From Protula sp. h YS-2021 (lineage: Eukaryota; Annelida; Polychaeta; Sabellida; Serpulidae): 64,000 nt of DNA. Made by a program: the position numbers and the translations under genes. Shown here one piece after another: positions 48,612 to 57,460 of the stretch (position 1 is the stretch's first letter; the number at the start of each line of letters is the position of its first letter). The stretch lies in contig OX457024.1 in assembly GCA_949752745.1 (NCBI GenBank), forward strand, positions 48,922,490 to 48,986,489. The letters are read 5' to 3'. The notes beneath the pieces are model-generated. The model was not told the DNA's origin. It worked only from the letters and a program-made list of their open reading frames with translations, and did not search any database.

Positions 48612-48691
48612 ATTTAGGCCGCACTGCCCGATTGCTTGGAACACGTGTTCAGTGACGCCACATAGCAAACGTCGCCAGTGACGTCATCTTT
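48612..48691 (-). other. Candidate exon e of M6
   Basis: An 80-nt block, the same length in all six modules, between TAGAAGCAG and AAAT|GTAAG on the minus strand. It reads KDDVTGDVCYVASLNTCSKQ here and TDVVTSDVYCVTTLNTCSRQ in M2-M4, so 13 of 20 residues match. It contains the 12-bp palindrome GAACACGTGTTC in all copies and TGACGTCA in this copy. A TAA precedes the donor here. Confidence 0.45.
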
Positions 48692-48889
48692 CTGCTTCTA
48701 TATCAGAAAAAAAAATTCATGTTGAACTGACTGACAGATTTTAAGTCAAAAGAAGTTGTGCTGTGTCGCTATTTAATATGCAAAGAGTACTTAAACACGA
48801 ATTACTTTTTTTATCAACTCTTTCGCCATTAAAGAAAAAGCTGGTGTATTTTAATATGTGTACTTATTGATTTAAGTCTAAAAGCTTAC

Positions 48890-48953
48890 GTGTGTCGCCT
48901 GTCCGAATGCCTAGAATGCCCGCCCTCCACAGCCCGCTTCTTCAGTACGTCAG
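48890..48953 (-). other. Candidate exon d of M6
   Basis: Minus-strand 3' site GAGAAAG|CTGACG and 5' site ACAC|GTAAGC. It is 64 nt, one shorter than the 65 nt in M1-M5. Compared in the DV...VE.G.S....DRR frame, several residues persist across the diverged copies (DV near the start, VE-G in the middle, DRR near the end). The missing base changes the phase at its 3' end, so the join to exon e differs from M1-M5. Confidence 0.4.
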
Positions 48954-49185
48954 CTTTCTCCACAATGTCACCTGCAGAAGTATTTATGCATATTACTACC
49001 TGTATTAAATTATAAGAAATGGAATTCAATTATTTGAAGCTAAGAAATGTTGAGTTGATTTGTTTCTGTCGAATCTTAAGTGTAAAAAACGCAATTTACA
49101 GTTTCGAGCTGCTCCACAATTGAATTAAGTTTTTTGTGGAAATTGTTTTAAATATGTTGTTTAAATATAAAACAAAAACGCTTAC

Positions 49186-49254
49186 TCTTAAGAAAACCAG
49201 GCGCCGCCATCGTCCGTATCCTCATAGGCCTTGTGAAATCAATCATCTCTGCAT
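49186..49254 (-). other. Candidate leader exon with ATG, upstream of module M6
   Basis: On the minus strand a 3' splice-like site (ATTTGCTAAG) precedes a 69-nt block ending CTTAAGA|GTAAGCG. From the ATG at 49,246-49,244 the frame reads MIDFTRPMRIRTMAAPGFLK and leaves one base. The next block (exon d of M6, starting CTGACG) needs two bases to complete the codon, so the frame continues as T-DVLKKRAVEGG. The phase equals that of exon c, which occupies the same position in the other modules. No signal peptide is obvious. The ATG is not proven, and an earlier out-of-frame ATG lies at the exon start. Confidence 0.35.
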
Positions 49255-49350
49255 CTTAGCAAATAAATAAATAGGCTTTATAGCTTTGTTTCTGTTGGGT
49301 CGATCTGTGCACCCGAAATTACGGTATTCTGTACAATGTCCCCATATATA
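49255..49350. other. Short AT-rich stretch with no feature
   Basis: AT-rich DNA between the candidate leader exon and the first transposon copy. Nothing recognisable apart from the TAAATAAATAAATAGG run at ~49,260-49,275. A promoter for a minus-strand gene could lie here or further right, but no TATA or initiator can be chosen with confidence. Confidence 0.4.
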
Positions 49351-49356
49351 TCAAAA

Positions 49357-50013
49357 TATGGAATGTCATTTTCACATTTATTAGGGAATTGATATCAAGA
49401 ACTAATTTTTGATCTCAAAAATTGATTTTTTGATACCAAGAATTAATTTTTGCTATTGTAATTGCATTTTTGATATCTCCAAATGTATTCTTGATCTCAA
49501 AAATAATTTTTGATATCACTAATTATTTAGAAATATCAAGAAATATCAGTTTAACGATATCTAAAATTGACACTTCTTAAATTTGTATTTTGAATTCTGC
49601 AAATGATTTTTTGATCTCAAAAATAGATTTTTGATATCAAAATATCAGTCTATTTTCTAAAATAAAAAAAATTCAGAAATGCACATCTGTAAATAAATAG
49701 TAGTTGGTTCTTGCATACAGAATCTCTTTAAATTTTTACTGAACAAAAAAGAAGCAATTCTAAAAATTGTGTTGCTATTATTGATCTCAATAATACAAGT
49801 TTTCATCTCCAAAATTTAATTGACGATTCATTATATTTTGTGTAAATGTGTGTTTCCCTGATGATTTTTTAATCTCAAAAATAAATTTTTGCTGTCTAAA
49901 ATTCATTACTGATAGCAAAATATATAGTATTGAGATCTACATTGATTTATTCATATCTTGAATTATATTTTGATATCAAAAATAAGCATTAAATGTTAAA
50001 ACGGCATTCCATA
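49357..50013. mobile_element. Non-autonomous TIR transposon, copy E1 (657 bp)
   Basis: Left end TATGGAATGTCATTTTCACA and right end (reverse complement) TATGGAATGCCGTTTTAACA are inverted repeats of about 24 bp. The element is flanked by TCAAAA at 49,351-49,356 and 50,014-50,019, a perfect 6-bp target-site duplication. The interior is AT-rich, with many scattered ATATCAAAAAT and GAGATCAAAAA motifs in both orientations, and has no coding capacity. A 6-bp duplication excludes Tc1/mariner (2 bp), Harbinger (3 bp), piggyBac (4 bp) and hAT (8 bp). Superfamilies reported with about 6 bp, such as IS3EU or Dada, are candidates, but I see no transposase. Confidence 0.85.
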
Positions 50014-50601
50014 TCAAAATTGTTGATAATTTTAAACCCGGGATGATTATTATTTAGGCCTTACAATGCTGAATCAAAAACAGGTGAATTAATGTGGGAC
50101 ATTATATACTGCGGTTCGTAACTTGTGGCCGAAAAAAAACTCACATACCAAAACAAACTGTTGAGTAACAACAAATATGTATGATTTAAAGAATTTCGCC
50201 GCCAGCCCCCAGAGGTTCATTTAAATATCATTAGAATCAATTTGTATGTGACCGTACTGTGCCTGTTAAATGTTAATCTTCTACCTGTCAGATTGAGTAA
50301 ATTAATAAATTGAATAAACACAGTAATATTTCGTTATACGTAAGATAATCTTGTAGTTAAGGAAGGCAATGTCCCGACCCTAGGAGTTGCGAACGGGAAG
50401 AGCTTATATCAGCTTCCAAATTTTTCCATCCCAGTCCTGCGTTAAAAAAGAACGGTCGTGATTTTCAATACACCTTGACAATTTACTGCAAGTATATTTC
50501 CTGGGTAGCGAGTTTACACCAATTGTTGCTGACCACCGTCACCGACCGAAAAAATGCTCGGTAGCCGAAACTGAATTTATTCTCTAAAATTGCTCAGCCT
50601 A

Positions 50602-50607
<6 letters not shown>

Positions 50608-50643
<36 letters not shown>
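50608..50643. repeat. (AT)n microsatellite, about 18 units
   Basis: Uninterrupted AT dinucleotides between E1 and E2. The flanks hold no gene. Confidence 0.95.
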
Positions 50644-50648
<5 letters not shown>

Positions 50649-51355
50649 CTTCTGTGGAAGGCAGAACTGTAAATGTGGCTGGCAAAACTATCAAGGGGGA
50701 GACTATGGAATGCCTTTTTAACATTTAATGCTTATTTTTTATATCAAAATATAATTAAAGATATCAAGAAATCAATGTAGATCTCAATTTATATTTTGCT
50801 ATCATTAATTGAATTTTAGATGGCAAAAAATTGTTTGAGATCAAAAGATGAAATTTACAAACCTTAAAAATCTTAAGGAGACACACATTCACATAAAATT
50901 TAACGAATCGTCAATTAAATTTTGGAGATGAAAACTTGAATTATTGAGATCAATAATAACAACACTATTTTTGATCAAGAATTGCTTCTTTTTTGTACAA
51001 TAAAAAATTTAAAGAGATTCTGTGTGCAAGGATCAGTCATTATTAATTTACAGATGTGTAGTTCTGATTTTTTTTATTAAAAAAATAGACTGATATTTTG
51101 ATATCAAAAATAAATATTTGAGATCAAAAAATCATTTGCAGATTTCAAAATACAAATTAAAAAATTTCATTTTGAAATAATGATATCTGAAATAAATTCT
51201 TGATATTAATAAAAAGAAAATGAATTATTGAGCTCTAAATTGATATTTTGCTCTCAAATATTTCATTTTTGCTGTCAAGAATTGAATTTTCGATCTCAAA
51301 AATTCAATTTTAGATATCATTAAATCATTTTTGATATCAAAATGTGTGTGTGTCT

Positions 51356-51392
51356 GGGGTAGGTGGGAGGGGAGGGGGGATGGGGGGCTTTA
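51356..51392 (+). repeat. G-rich run with G-quadruplex pattern
   Basis: At least four G-tracts of three or more (GGGG, GGG, GGGG, GGGGGG, GGGGGG) are separated by 1-5 bases. The pattern is placed at the start of the cargo part of transposon E2. Confidence 0.8.
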
Positions 51393-51478
51393 CTCACATG
51401 TATGCAGGTACAAGTGGGGGAGAAATCAACACTTTTTTCCTGCGCTGCTGAAGCGAAAGGAAGCGGTCAGGCCAAAAC

Positions 51479-51537
51479 ATACTACTACTACTACTACTAC
51501 CACCACTACCACCACTACTACTGCAATTACTACTTCC
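51479..51537. repeat. TAC/CAC trinucleotide microsatellite
   Basis: ACT/ACC trinucleotides with interruptions, inside the cargo part of E2. The poly-Thr and poly-Tyr translations across it are artefacts. Confidence 0.9.
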
Positions 51538-51612
51538 ATTCCATTATTACTACTATGCTACTACTACGACTTCTACTGATAATAATATTAATATTAATGT
51601 TTACTATTTCAG

Positions 51613-51898
51613 GCGGTTTGTAGAGCTTTGCAATCAAGAGCATCAGACTGACAATGCGGTTAGGAGTAGTTTTATGGATCACTGTCAAAGTCCTCCTGTG
51701 GTTCAGTTTTCGTGCCATTTTCCTCCTGTTTCGACAAGTCACGTGGCTACTGACTGGCATAACGTTCCGACTCTGGAACAATCAACGAGAGAATGCCTAT
51801 GCCGGCACTGCGCATGTCCGAACTATCTGGTTCCGGTTCAAAATGGATTTAATGATACAGCCTGCGAATCTGAACAATTTTATTACAGTTCACCATAG
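51613..51898 (+). CDS. Unrecognised Cys-rich open frame inside transposon E2 (possible captured exon)
   Basis: After a plus-strand 3' splice-like site (GTTTACTATTTCAG at 51,612) the frame reads CGG TTT GTA... as RFVELCNQEHQTDNAVRSSF and onward to a TAG at 51,896-51,898, about 94 codons. It contains eight cysteines, including the cluster ECLCRHCAC, and a WHNVPTLEQ segment. Composition is complex, unlike the low-complexity surroundings. The first in-frame ATG is at 51,674. No domain is recognised. An overlapping plus-strand frame from 51,654 runs 146 codons, but it ends inside the GACGGACA run and is less convincing. Interpretation as a captured host gene fragment is inference. Confidence 0.35.
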
Positions 51899-51985
51899 TT
51901 TTCAGAATCCTGAATATATATTTTCCAAGAACGTCACATTGTATACGTTAACTGAGAACAGAGCAGGTAAATACCAGGTAGACTG

Positions 51986-52058
51986 CACAGACGGACAGAC
52001 GGACAGACGGACGGACGGACAGACGGACAGGCGGACGGGCGGACAGACAGACGGACAG
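51986..52058. repeat. GACGGACA tandem run
   Basis: Imperfect 4- and 8-bp repeats of GACGGACA/GGCGGACG, followed by AACTATATCCGTCCGG. Similar runs occur at 31,848-31,886 and 55,508-55,533, each near the end of what looks like a dispersed element. Confidence 0.85.
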
Positions 52059-52625
52059 AATGAAAACTATATCCGTCCGGTTCCCGGCGGATAATAATTC
52101 CCTAATAAATGTGAAAATGGCATTCCATAGGAGACTGAAAAATTGAATAGGGCTCAAGATCTCGCCACGCTAACCACTAGGGCATACAAGCCTCCATATC
52201 ATGGTTGGTCAAGAAGTGGCCACTTTGTGAATTTTATGACATTTGGGCGTTTTGGCCAAGATTTTGGCCGACTCTCCAAACAGAATGCAAGCCTGATGCT
52301 CATTTGGGCGGAAGTCCAGAATTGTCCCGCTAGCCACGAGGCAGATAAACTATCCGTCTTATATTCAAGCCAAGCAGAGCCAAGTATTATTCTTCTTTTA
52401 AAACTTTTCAAGTTTTGCATTCCCGAACGCCTTATATAAGTAACATGGGCCGACCCCAGTCAGAGGTATTATTGGGGCAGAAGTTGCGGGAATGTTTGGG
52501 AAGAAAGGGATGCATACTATTCATTCAGCTGATTTTTTTTGTAAATTTTTCTAAATGTTAATTTATTTCTAAATATTTTTCTAAATAAACTTACAGCTAA
52601 GACAAAATTCAGGTACGCCAAATTC

Positions 52626-54630
52626 TATGGAATGCCATTTTCACATTTATTAGACAATTATGGTTATCAAAAAATTTTTGATATCAAAATTTGAGTTTTT
52701 GATAGCAAGACTTATCTGAAATCAAAACTATTTTTTTCGATATCAAGAATTAATTTTTGCTATCTGCAATTATATTTCTGATATCTCTAAATGGGTTCTT
52801 GATAAAAAAATCGTTCTTGATATCAATAAATATTTAGAGACACAAAAAATATTGATATCAAAATCAGATCAGACAAAAATGAAATGTTTGACAGCAAAAT
52901 CTCAATTTTGAGAATAACTTATTTTCCTTAAAATTGATGAATTTTAGATAACATTATTTCAGAATGTGACTTTTTTCATTTATATTTTGAAATCTGCGAA
53001 TGATTTTATGATCCCAAAAATTAATTTCTGATATCAAAATATCAGTCTATTTTTACATCTAAAATTTAGAATCAAACATTTGTCAACGAAATAATGACCT
53101 TTTTTATGCAGAATCTTATTTTTTGCTGCACAAAAAAAGAAGCAATTCTTGAGCTCAAAAGTTGGGTTGTTATTGCAGATATTAATAATTAAATTGTTTC
53201 TCTCCAAAATTTAATTGACCATTCGTTCAATTTTATACAAATTTGTATGGAATGCCATTATCACAATAATTAGGGAATTATTGATTAAGAATTTTTATGT
53301 CAACTAGAAATGTGTCCGTTGGAGCACTATAGCCCGCCTCCGCCCATTTGTCACAGCCTTGAGAGAAAATTTTTAGGCACATTCTTCGCAGAAGTTAATG
53401 ACAAAGCTCTACACGTGTGCATGTATTGAAAAGGTGTATTTTGAGCCCAAGTTCGGGCGAGCCTCATGGACTGACGGACGGACCTACGCTGACCCAATGG
53501 AGAGGTACACAACTTCAACCCCTAAGCCTTCAATTCATACAGGTTTCAAGTTGATTGACGCAAAACCCAAGGACAAATTCAGTCCACAAAATTTAAAATC
53601 TGCGTTGATAGCCGTTCTACGCCTAAGTTCAGAGGTCACTCACGGACCGACGGCAGCCAAAAGGGGAGGGGCACAACTACAACCCATAAGTTTTCAATCC
53701 ATATAGGTTTCAAGTTGATTGAAGCAAAACCCTAGGACAAGTTCGGCCCACAAAAGTTAAAAACCGCGCTAATAGCCGTTGTGCGCGTAAGTCCACGCAT
53801 GTACGAAGTCACAACGGAGCCCAAAATTTTTTCACCAAATTAGGCTTATTTTAGATTAGAAACCAGTTTCTAGACCTAATATGACATTTTTGTCTTGGGT
53901 CACGCACGCACGCACACACACGCGCGCGCACGCACGGACAAGTAAAAAACATAATAGCCCTTCCGACTATCGTCGGGCGGGCTATAAAAATGATTTTTTT
54001 GATATAGAATTAATTTTAGATCTCAAAAAAAGTCTTGATATAAAAAAATCTAATTATATTTTTGATATCTCTAAATGCAGTTTTGATCTCAAAAATAATT
54101 CTGATAAAGAAATATTGATATCAAAAATGATTTAATGATATTTAAAATTGAATTTGAGCTCAGTTCATTTTCTTTTTATTGACATCAAGAATTTATCTCA
54201 GATATCATTATTTCAGAATTGGACTTTTTTTAATTTGTATTTTGATATCCGCAAATGATTTTTTTACCTCAAAAACTGATTTTTGACATCAAAATATCAG
54301 TCTATTTTTACATCTAAAATTTAGAAGCAAACATCTATGAACAAAATGACTGATCTTGTATACAGAATCTCTTAATTTTTTACGGTACAAAAAAGAATCA
54401 ACGCTTGAGCTCAAAAACTATTATTATTGATATCAATAATTCCGGTTTTCAGCTCAAATTTAATTGACCATTAAATTTTATATAAATGTGCGTCTCCCTT
54501 AAGATTTTTTAAGTTTGTAAAATTAATTTTTTAATCTATAAATTAATGAGATCTACATTGATTTATTGATATATTTAATTATATTTTGATATAAAAAAAT
54601 AAGCATTAAATGTTAAAATGGCTTTCCATA
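52626..54630. mobile_element. Composite TIR transposon, E3/E4, with partial internal duplication
   Basis: The outer ends TATGGAATGCC (52,626) and GGCTTTCCATA (ending 54,630) are flanked by AAATTC at 52,620-52,625 and 54,631-54,636, a perfect 6-bp duplication. A second left end, in the same orientation, lies at ~53,249 (TATGGAATGCCATTATCACA). It has no right end of its own, so the element contains a partial tandem copy, probably from recombination between two family members. The inner part is interrupted by another element at ~53,305-53,985. Confidence 0.75.
53305..53985. mobile_element. Nested short element with CGGGCGGGCTATA-type ends
   Basis: Inside E3/E4. One side carries CACTATAGCCCGCC and the other GGGCGGGCTATAAAA, an inverted match of about 11 bp. 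The interior is richer in GC than the host element and contains a ~118-bp direct duplication (from ~53,509 and ~53,674) that includes AGGTTTCAAGTTGATTGA. It also has a GGACGGACC run and a CACGCACGCACACACACGCG stretch. No transposase frame. Exact ends and duplication were not established. Confidence 0.55.
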
Positions 54631-54636
54631 AAATTC

Positions 54637-55640
54637 CAATTTTGAGCTCAAATGAGTTTCTTGCCAACGATTTATGCGTTTCTGTTGATTGCAGGGAGGG
54701 GGTGGGGGAGCGAGGTTACTTGACAGCATATTGTAAGCTATAAAAGATTTACAAGTACAGAATGCATACCAAACTAAACAACCTCTTGTTTTCAAGTCAG
54801 AACATTGAATGACACAGTAATTATTTACAGTTAGTGGCTAATTCTTAGCAAATGCGAATTTATTGAGGGCGGTGATTGTGGGCAATTTCTATTCGGTTAG
54901 AGCTGACCGATTTTTCATGTTTCGACACAAACTAGAGCCTCAGTAAGGCAGGATCCCCCGTGAAGCGGTAAAAGTAAAATGCATGAAAATGTTACAGGTA
55001 AAAATTAATGCTTTTTGACAGCTTTCCTCACGTGAAGTTTTGACAGATTTTCAAAATAACAACTTCAATTTATGTTGTTTGAATACACATGCCGCATGCA
55101 AAAACTATTAAAGCACGTGTAACGACAAGAGTCAAAGTGTAGATGAACACACTTTGAATAATCCTTAAAACATGAAAAATATGCAAGGCTTACTGACACG
55201 CCACCACATTTGAATTATTTCTCAAATAAGTATTAACAACGGACCATACGTAATCGTAACGTTAAAAAATAGTCCCATGTATTTCTGAAACAACGGCCAC
55301 ACAAACATCGTGTCACGGCTAACTTCAAGCAAAAAAAAAAAAAATCACAATTTTTGACAATTTCCCACGATGTCAATTTTTTCACCATTTTGATAATAAT
55401 GCCACGTTGCACATCTTCAGTATATATTTTCACCAAGCAAGGTTTCAGGTTCCTATGACAATCACTTCTATGAGAAGTCGGCCGGCCAAAACTTAGTACT
55501 TTTTGCGTAGACAGACGGACGGATAGACGGACCAGCTCATAACTATATCTCTCAGTTTCACAGGGTATGAATACTTTTCGAAGTGTGAATTTGGACTTGT
55601 TTTGCACTAGAATGTGGAAATTCATTTTGAATTAAAAATA
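54637..55640. other. Single-copy AT-rich stretch without a supported gene
   Basis: Low-complexity AT-rich DNA with a short GACGGACGG run at 55,508-55,533, followed by CATAACTATATCTCTCAG, which resembles the dispersed-element tails elsewhere in the window. The minus-strand 130-codon open frame across 55,233-55,625 reads through that run and a poly-A tract. It is not supported as a gene. Confidence 0.5.
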
Positions 55641-55648
55641 CATCTTAC

Positions 55649-55711
55649 TTGTGGAGTCCGTCCAGACATTGTGATGCTCCCCGTCTTGACCGTCGGGCAT
55701 CTTCTCAGAGG
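55649..55711 (-). other. Candidate minus-strand exon X1 (63 nt)
   Basis: A strong 3' site, ATATTTGTTTACAG|CCTCTGAG, and a strong 5' site, CCACAA|GTAAGATG, bound 63 nt. Two frames are open: SEKMPDGQDGEHHNVWTDST (acidic) and PLRRCPTVKTGS... (basic). Length and edges resemble the 63-80-nt blocks of region B. No repeat copy is seen in the window. Confidence 0.45.
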
Positions 55712-56191
55712 CTGTAAACAAATATTTCCTGCATAGTTTCTGCCAAACGCCTTTTGGACTCCAAGGTCACGTAATAAGCCGGTTTATTCGAGACTTAGCA
55801 ATAAGTACAGGAATATTTATGGAGCCTGACTACCTTTGTAAGTGTTTCCGCCATTTGTTTCTGGACAATGCATGCTATTCAAATTTTATGTCATGTTCTT
55901 CTCGGCTGCTATATACTCTGACCAAGGGAGGGAATAAGATTTGTTACAAATGAATGTCCGACAAATAGGCCAGCAACATACAGGACACGACATTTTGGCC
56001 GGCGACATTTACGACTGCAAAATTATGGCCGCGTCAACTGCGACATTCAAGTTAAGTTTTTCTACACTCAAGTTCTTAGTAATCAGGCTGATCACTTAGC
56101 AGGCACTGAAAACGCGATTACATCAATTACATTTACTTCTAGTTACAGTAGATGTAGTGAAATATATGTAAGTGCTTGGGTTTGTTCTTAC

Positions 56192-56258
56192 GTGCTGATG
56201 GGCTCATCCAGATGATCTGAATACATCTCTCCTCGATTGCCCGCTATGTTATCGGGAG
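56192..56258 (-). other. Candidate minus-strand exon X2 (67 nt)
   Basis: 3' site AATCTCATTTGCAG|CTCCCG and 5' site CATCAGCAC|GTAAGAAC. Only one frame is open: PDNIAGNRGEMYSDHLDEPI, beginning after two bases and leaving two. Joining directly to X1 gives an early stop, so either they are not consecutive or X1 is terminal. Non-repetitive, complex sequence makes this one of the better coding candidates in the window. Confidence 0.45.
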
Positions 56259-56449
56259 CTGCAAATGAGATTATTGTTTAGGTAGCTATTAAGTAATAGC
56301 AAAACCGTACTTAATTTTCATATTTATTCCCGTTTTCTCAAAAGGTATTTTAAGGCAAAAGTGTGAATCTTACTTGCATGAGTTCACAGCAACAGTTCTT
56401 AGGAAATCGTGAAATAAGTCATTTTTTATTCAAGTGCAAAAGGATTTAC

Positions 56450-56520
56450 ATGTCGATGCCTTTATATCAGAAATGCCCCTCCGCCTGTGCTCTGTCTGAA
56501 AGGGCATCCTCATTCTGTTT
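56450..56520 (-). other. Candidate minus-strand exon X4 (71 nt)
   Basis: 3' site TTTTTCTGATGTTTCAG|AAACAG and weaker 5' site CGACAT|GTAAATCC. One frame is fully open: NRMRMPFQTEHRRRGISDIK. A possible 24-nt block at 56,374-56,397 (CTAAG|AACTG to GCAA|GTAAG) lies downstream on the minus strand but is too short to trust. Confidence 0.3.
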
Positions 56521-56662
56521 CTGAAACATCAGAAAAAGCACCCAGCGTTAAATGTAAAACCAAGAAAGAAATCTGTTATTTCTATTGATACTTAGCACAG
56601 TGAATCAGCGTCGACTTAGTACTTTCAATACTGTATTGTGTCATTTGATTAGTTCTACCTCG

Positions 56663-56855
56663 TGGTCGCTCTCGGTGGTTGGTTGTGGCGCTGTCCTTCT
56701 CGGTGGTTGGTTGGGGCGCTGTCCCTCTCGGTGGTTGGTTGCGGCGCTGTCCCTCTCGGTGGTTGGTTGCGGCGCTGTCCCTCTCGGTGGTTGGTTGCGG
56801 CGCTGTCCCTCTCGGTGGTTGGTTGCGGCGCTGTCCCTCTCCGTGGATGGCGATG
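56663..56855 (-). repeat. 28-bp minisatellite block at the left edge of region C
   Basis: About seven 28-bp units, on plus GGTGGTTGGTTGCGGC then GCTGTCCCTCTC. It occurs only here, in place of part of the region C unit. A minus-strand 5' splice-like site (CCACGAG|GTAGAAC at 56,659) ends it. The minus-strand translations (ATNHREGQRRNQPPRGT-type) are repeat artefacts unless transcription is shown. Confidence 0.9.
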
Positions 56856-57232
56856 GTGAATTCGTTCTCCGTGGGTAGTGACGATGACTTCTCATTACTG
56901 TCCGTGTTTTCCCTCTCCGTGGCTGGCGGCAGCTGTCGCGGTCCTGACCTGGGAGGTGCTAACATTGTCCCTAGCCCAGGGTGGTACCGTCACTGTCCTT
57001 TGCCCTGGGCGGTTCTAACAGTGTCCCTAGTCCAGAGTAGGACTGTCACTATCCCTTGCCCTGGATGGTTCTAACATTGTCCCTAGTCCAGGGTAGGACT
57101 GTTATTGTCCCTTGCCCTGGGCGGTACTAGCATTGTCCCTAGCCCAAGGTGGGACTAACTCTTCCTTGTCTTGGACGTTTATATCACTGTCCCTAGCCCA
57201 AGACTGTCTGCCTTTCCGCCGAGGGTGGTGTT

Positions 57233-57354
57233 GCTGTCTCCATTGCTGGTGTTGATCCTCTCCGTTGCTGGTGTTGATCCTCTCCGTTGCTGGTGCTGAT
57301 CCTCTCCGTTCCTGTCGTCGGCGTTGTCCCTTTTCCTGGCTGTAGGTGCCGCAT
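57233..57354 (-). repeat. 22-bp minisatellite block with 3' splice-like edge (representative)
   Basis: Units of 22 bp, on plus GTTGCTGGTGTTGATCCTCTCC, vary from two to five per region C unit (five at 62,780-62,870). On the minus strand the block is entered through TTATATTTCAG|ATGCGGC, conserved in every unit, so it could be an exon start. All three minus frames are open over it. Confidence 0.85.
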
Positions 57355-57460
57355 CTGAAATATAAAAAAAGAACAAGGCCATGTAGACAAGCCATATAGA
57401 ATCAGCGATAAAGCTTATATTTTAAAAAAGAAATACTACCGTACAAAATATACGAGTTAC

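Larger units (their letters stand above)
46319..48953 (-). other. Region B module M6 (first on the minus strand, most diverged)
   Basis: Candidate exons on the minus strand: d 48,890-48,953 (64), e 48,612-48,691 (80), f 48,309-48,384 (76), g 47,734-47,839, a 47,192-47,521, b 46,639-47,102 and c 46,319-46,386 (68). Here the DNA between the blocks has diverged strongly from M1-M5, yet the blocks and their AG/GTAAG edges persist. That is the pattern expected of exons or other constrained elements. Exon b reads MRTAAKWTPAMRTAVMWTTA... up to QYKEECFQQ exactly at the CAACAG|GTAAG site. Exon e ends in a TAA just before the donor, unlike the other modules. Confidence 0.5.
50704..52129. mobile_element. 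Non-autonomous TIR transposon, copy E2 (inverted, long, with cargo)
   Basis: Opposite orientation to E1. Ends are TATGGAATGCCTTTTTAACA and, from the right, TATGGAATGCCATTTTCACA. Flanking 6-bp duplication GGAGAC at 50,698-50,703 and 52,130-52,135. The left ~640 bp follows E1 reversed, with an extra stretch. The right ~780 bp (from ~51,345) is unrelated to E1: a G-rich run, a TAC microsatellite, a complex open frame, and a GACGGACA run followed by TATCCGTCCGG and CCCGGCGGATA. E2 may be a longer family member, or a copy that acquired cargo before or after insertion. Confidence 0.8.

Noticed and set aside
51331..51579. Plus-strand frames with poly-Thr or poly-Tyr
   Set aside because: Direct translation of the TAC microsatellite.
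55233..55625. Minus-strand 130-codon open frame
   Set aside because: It reads through a GACGGACGG run and a poly-A tract, and shows no domain or conserved copy.
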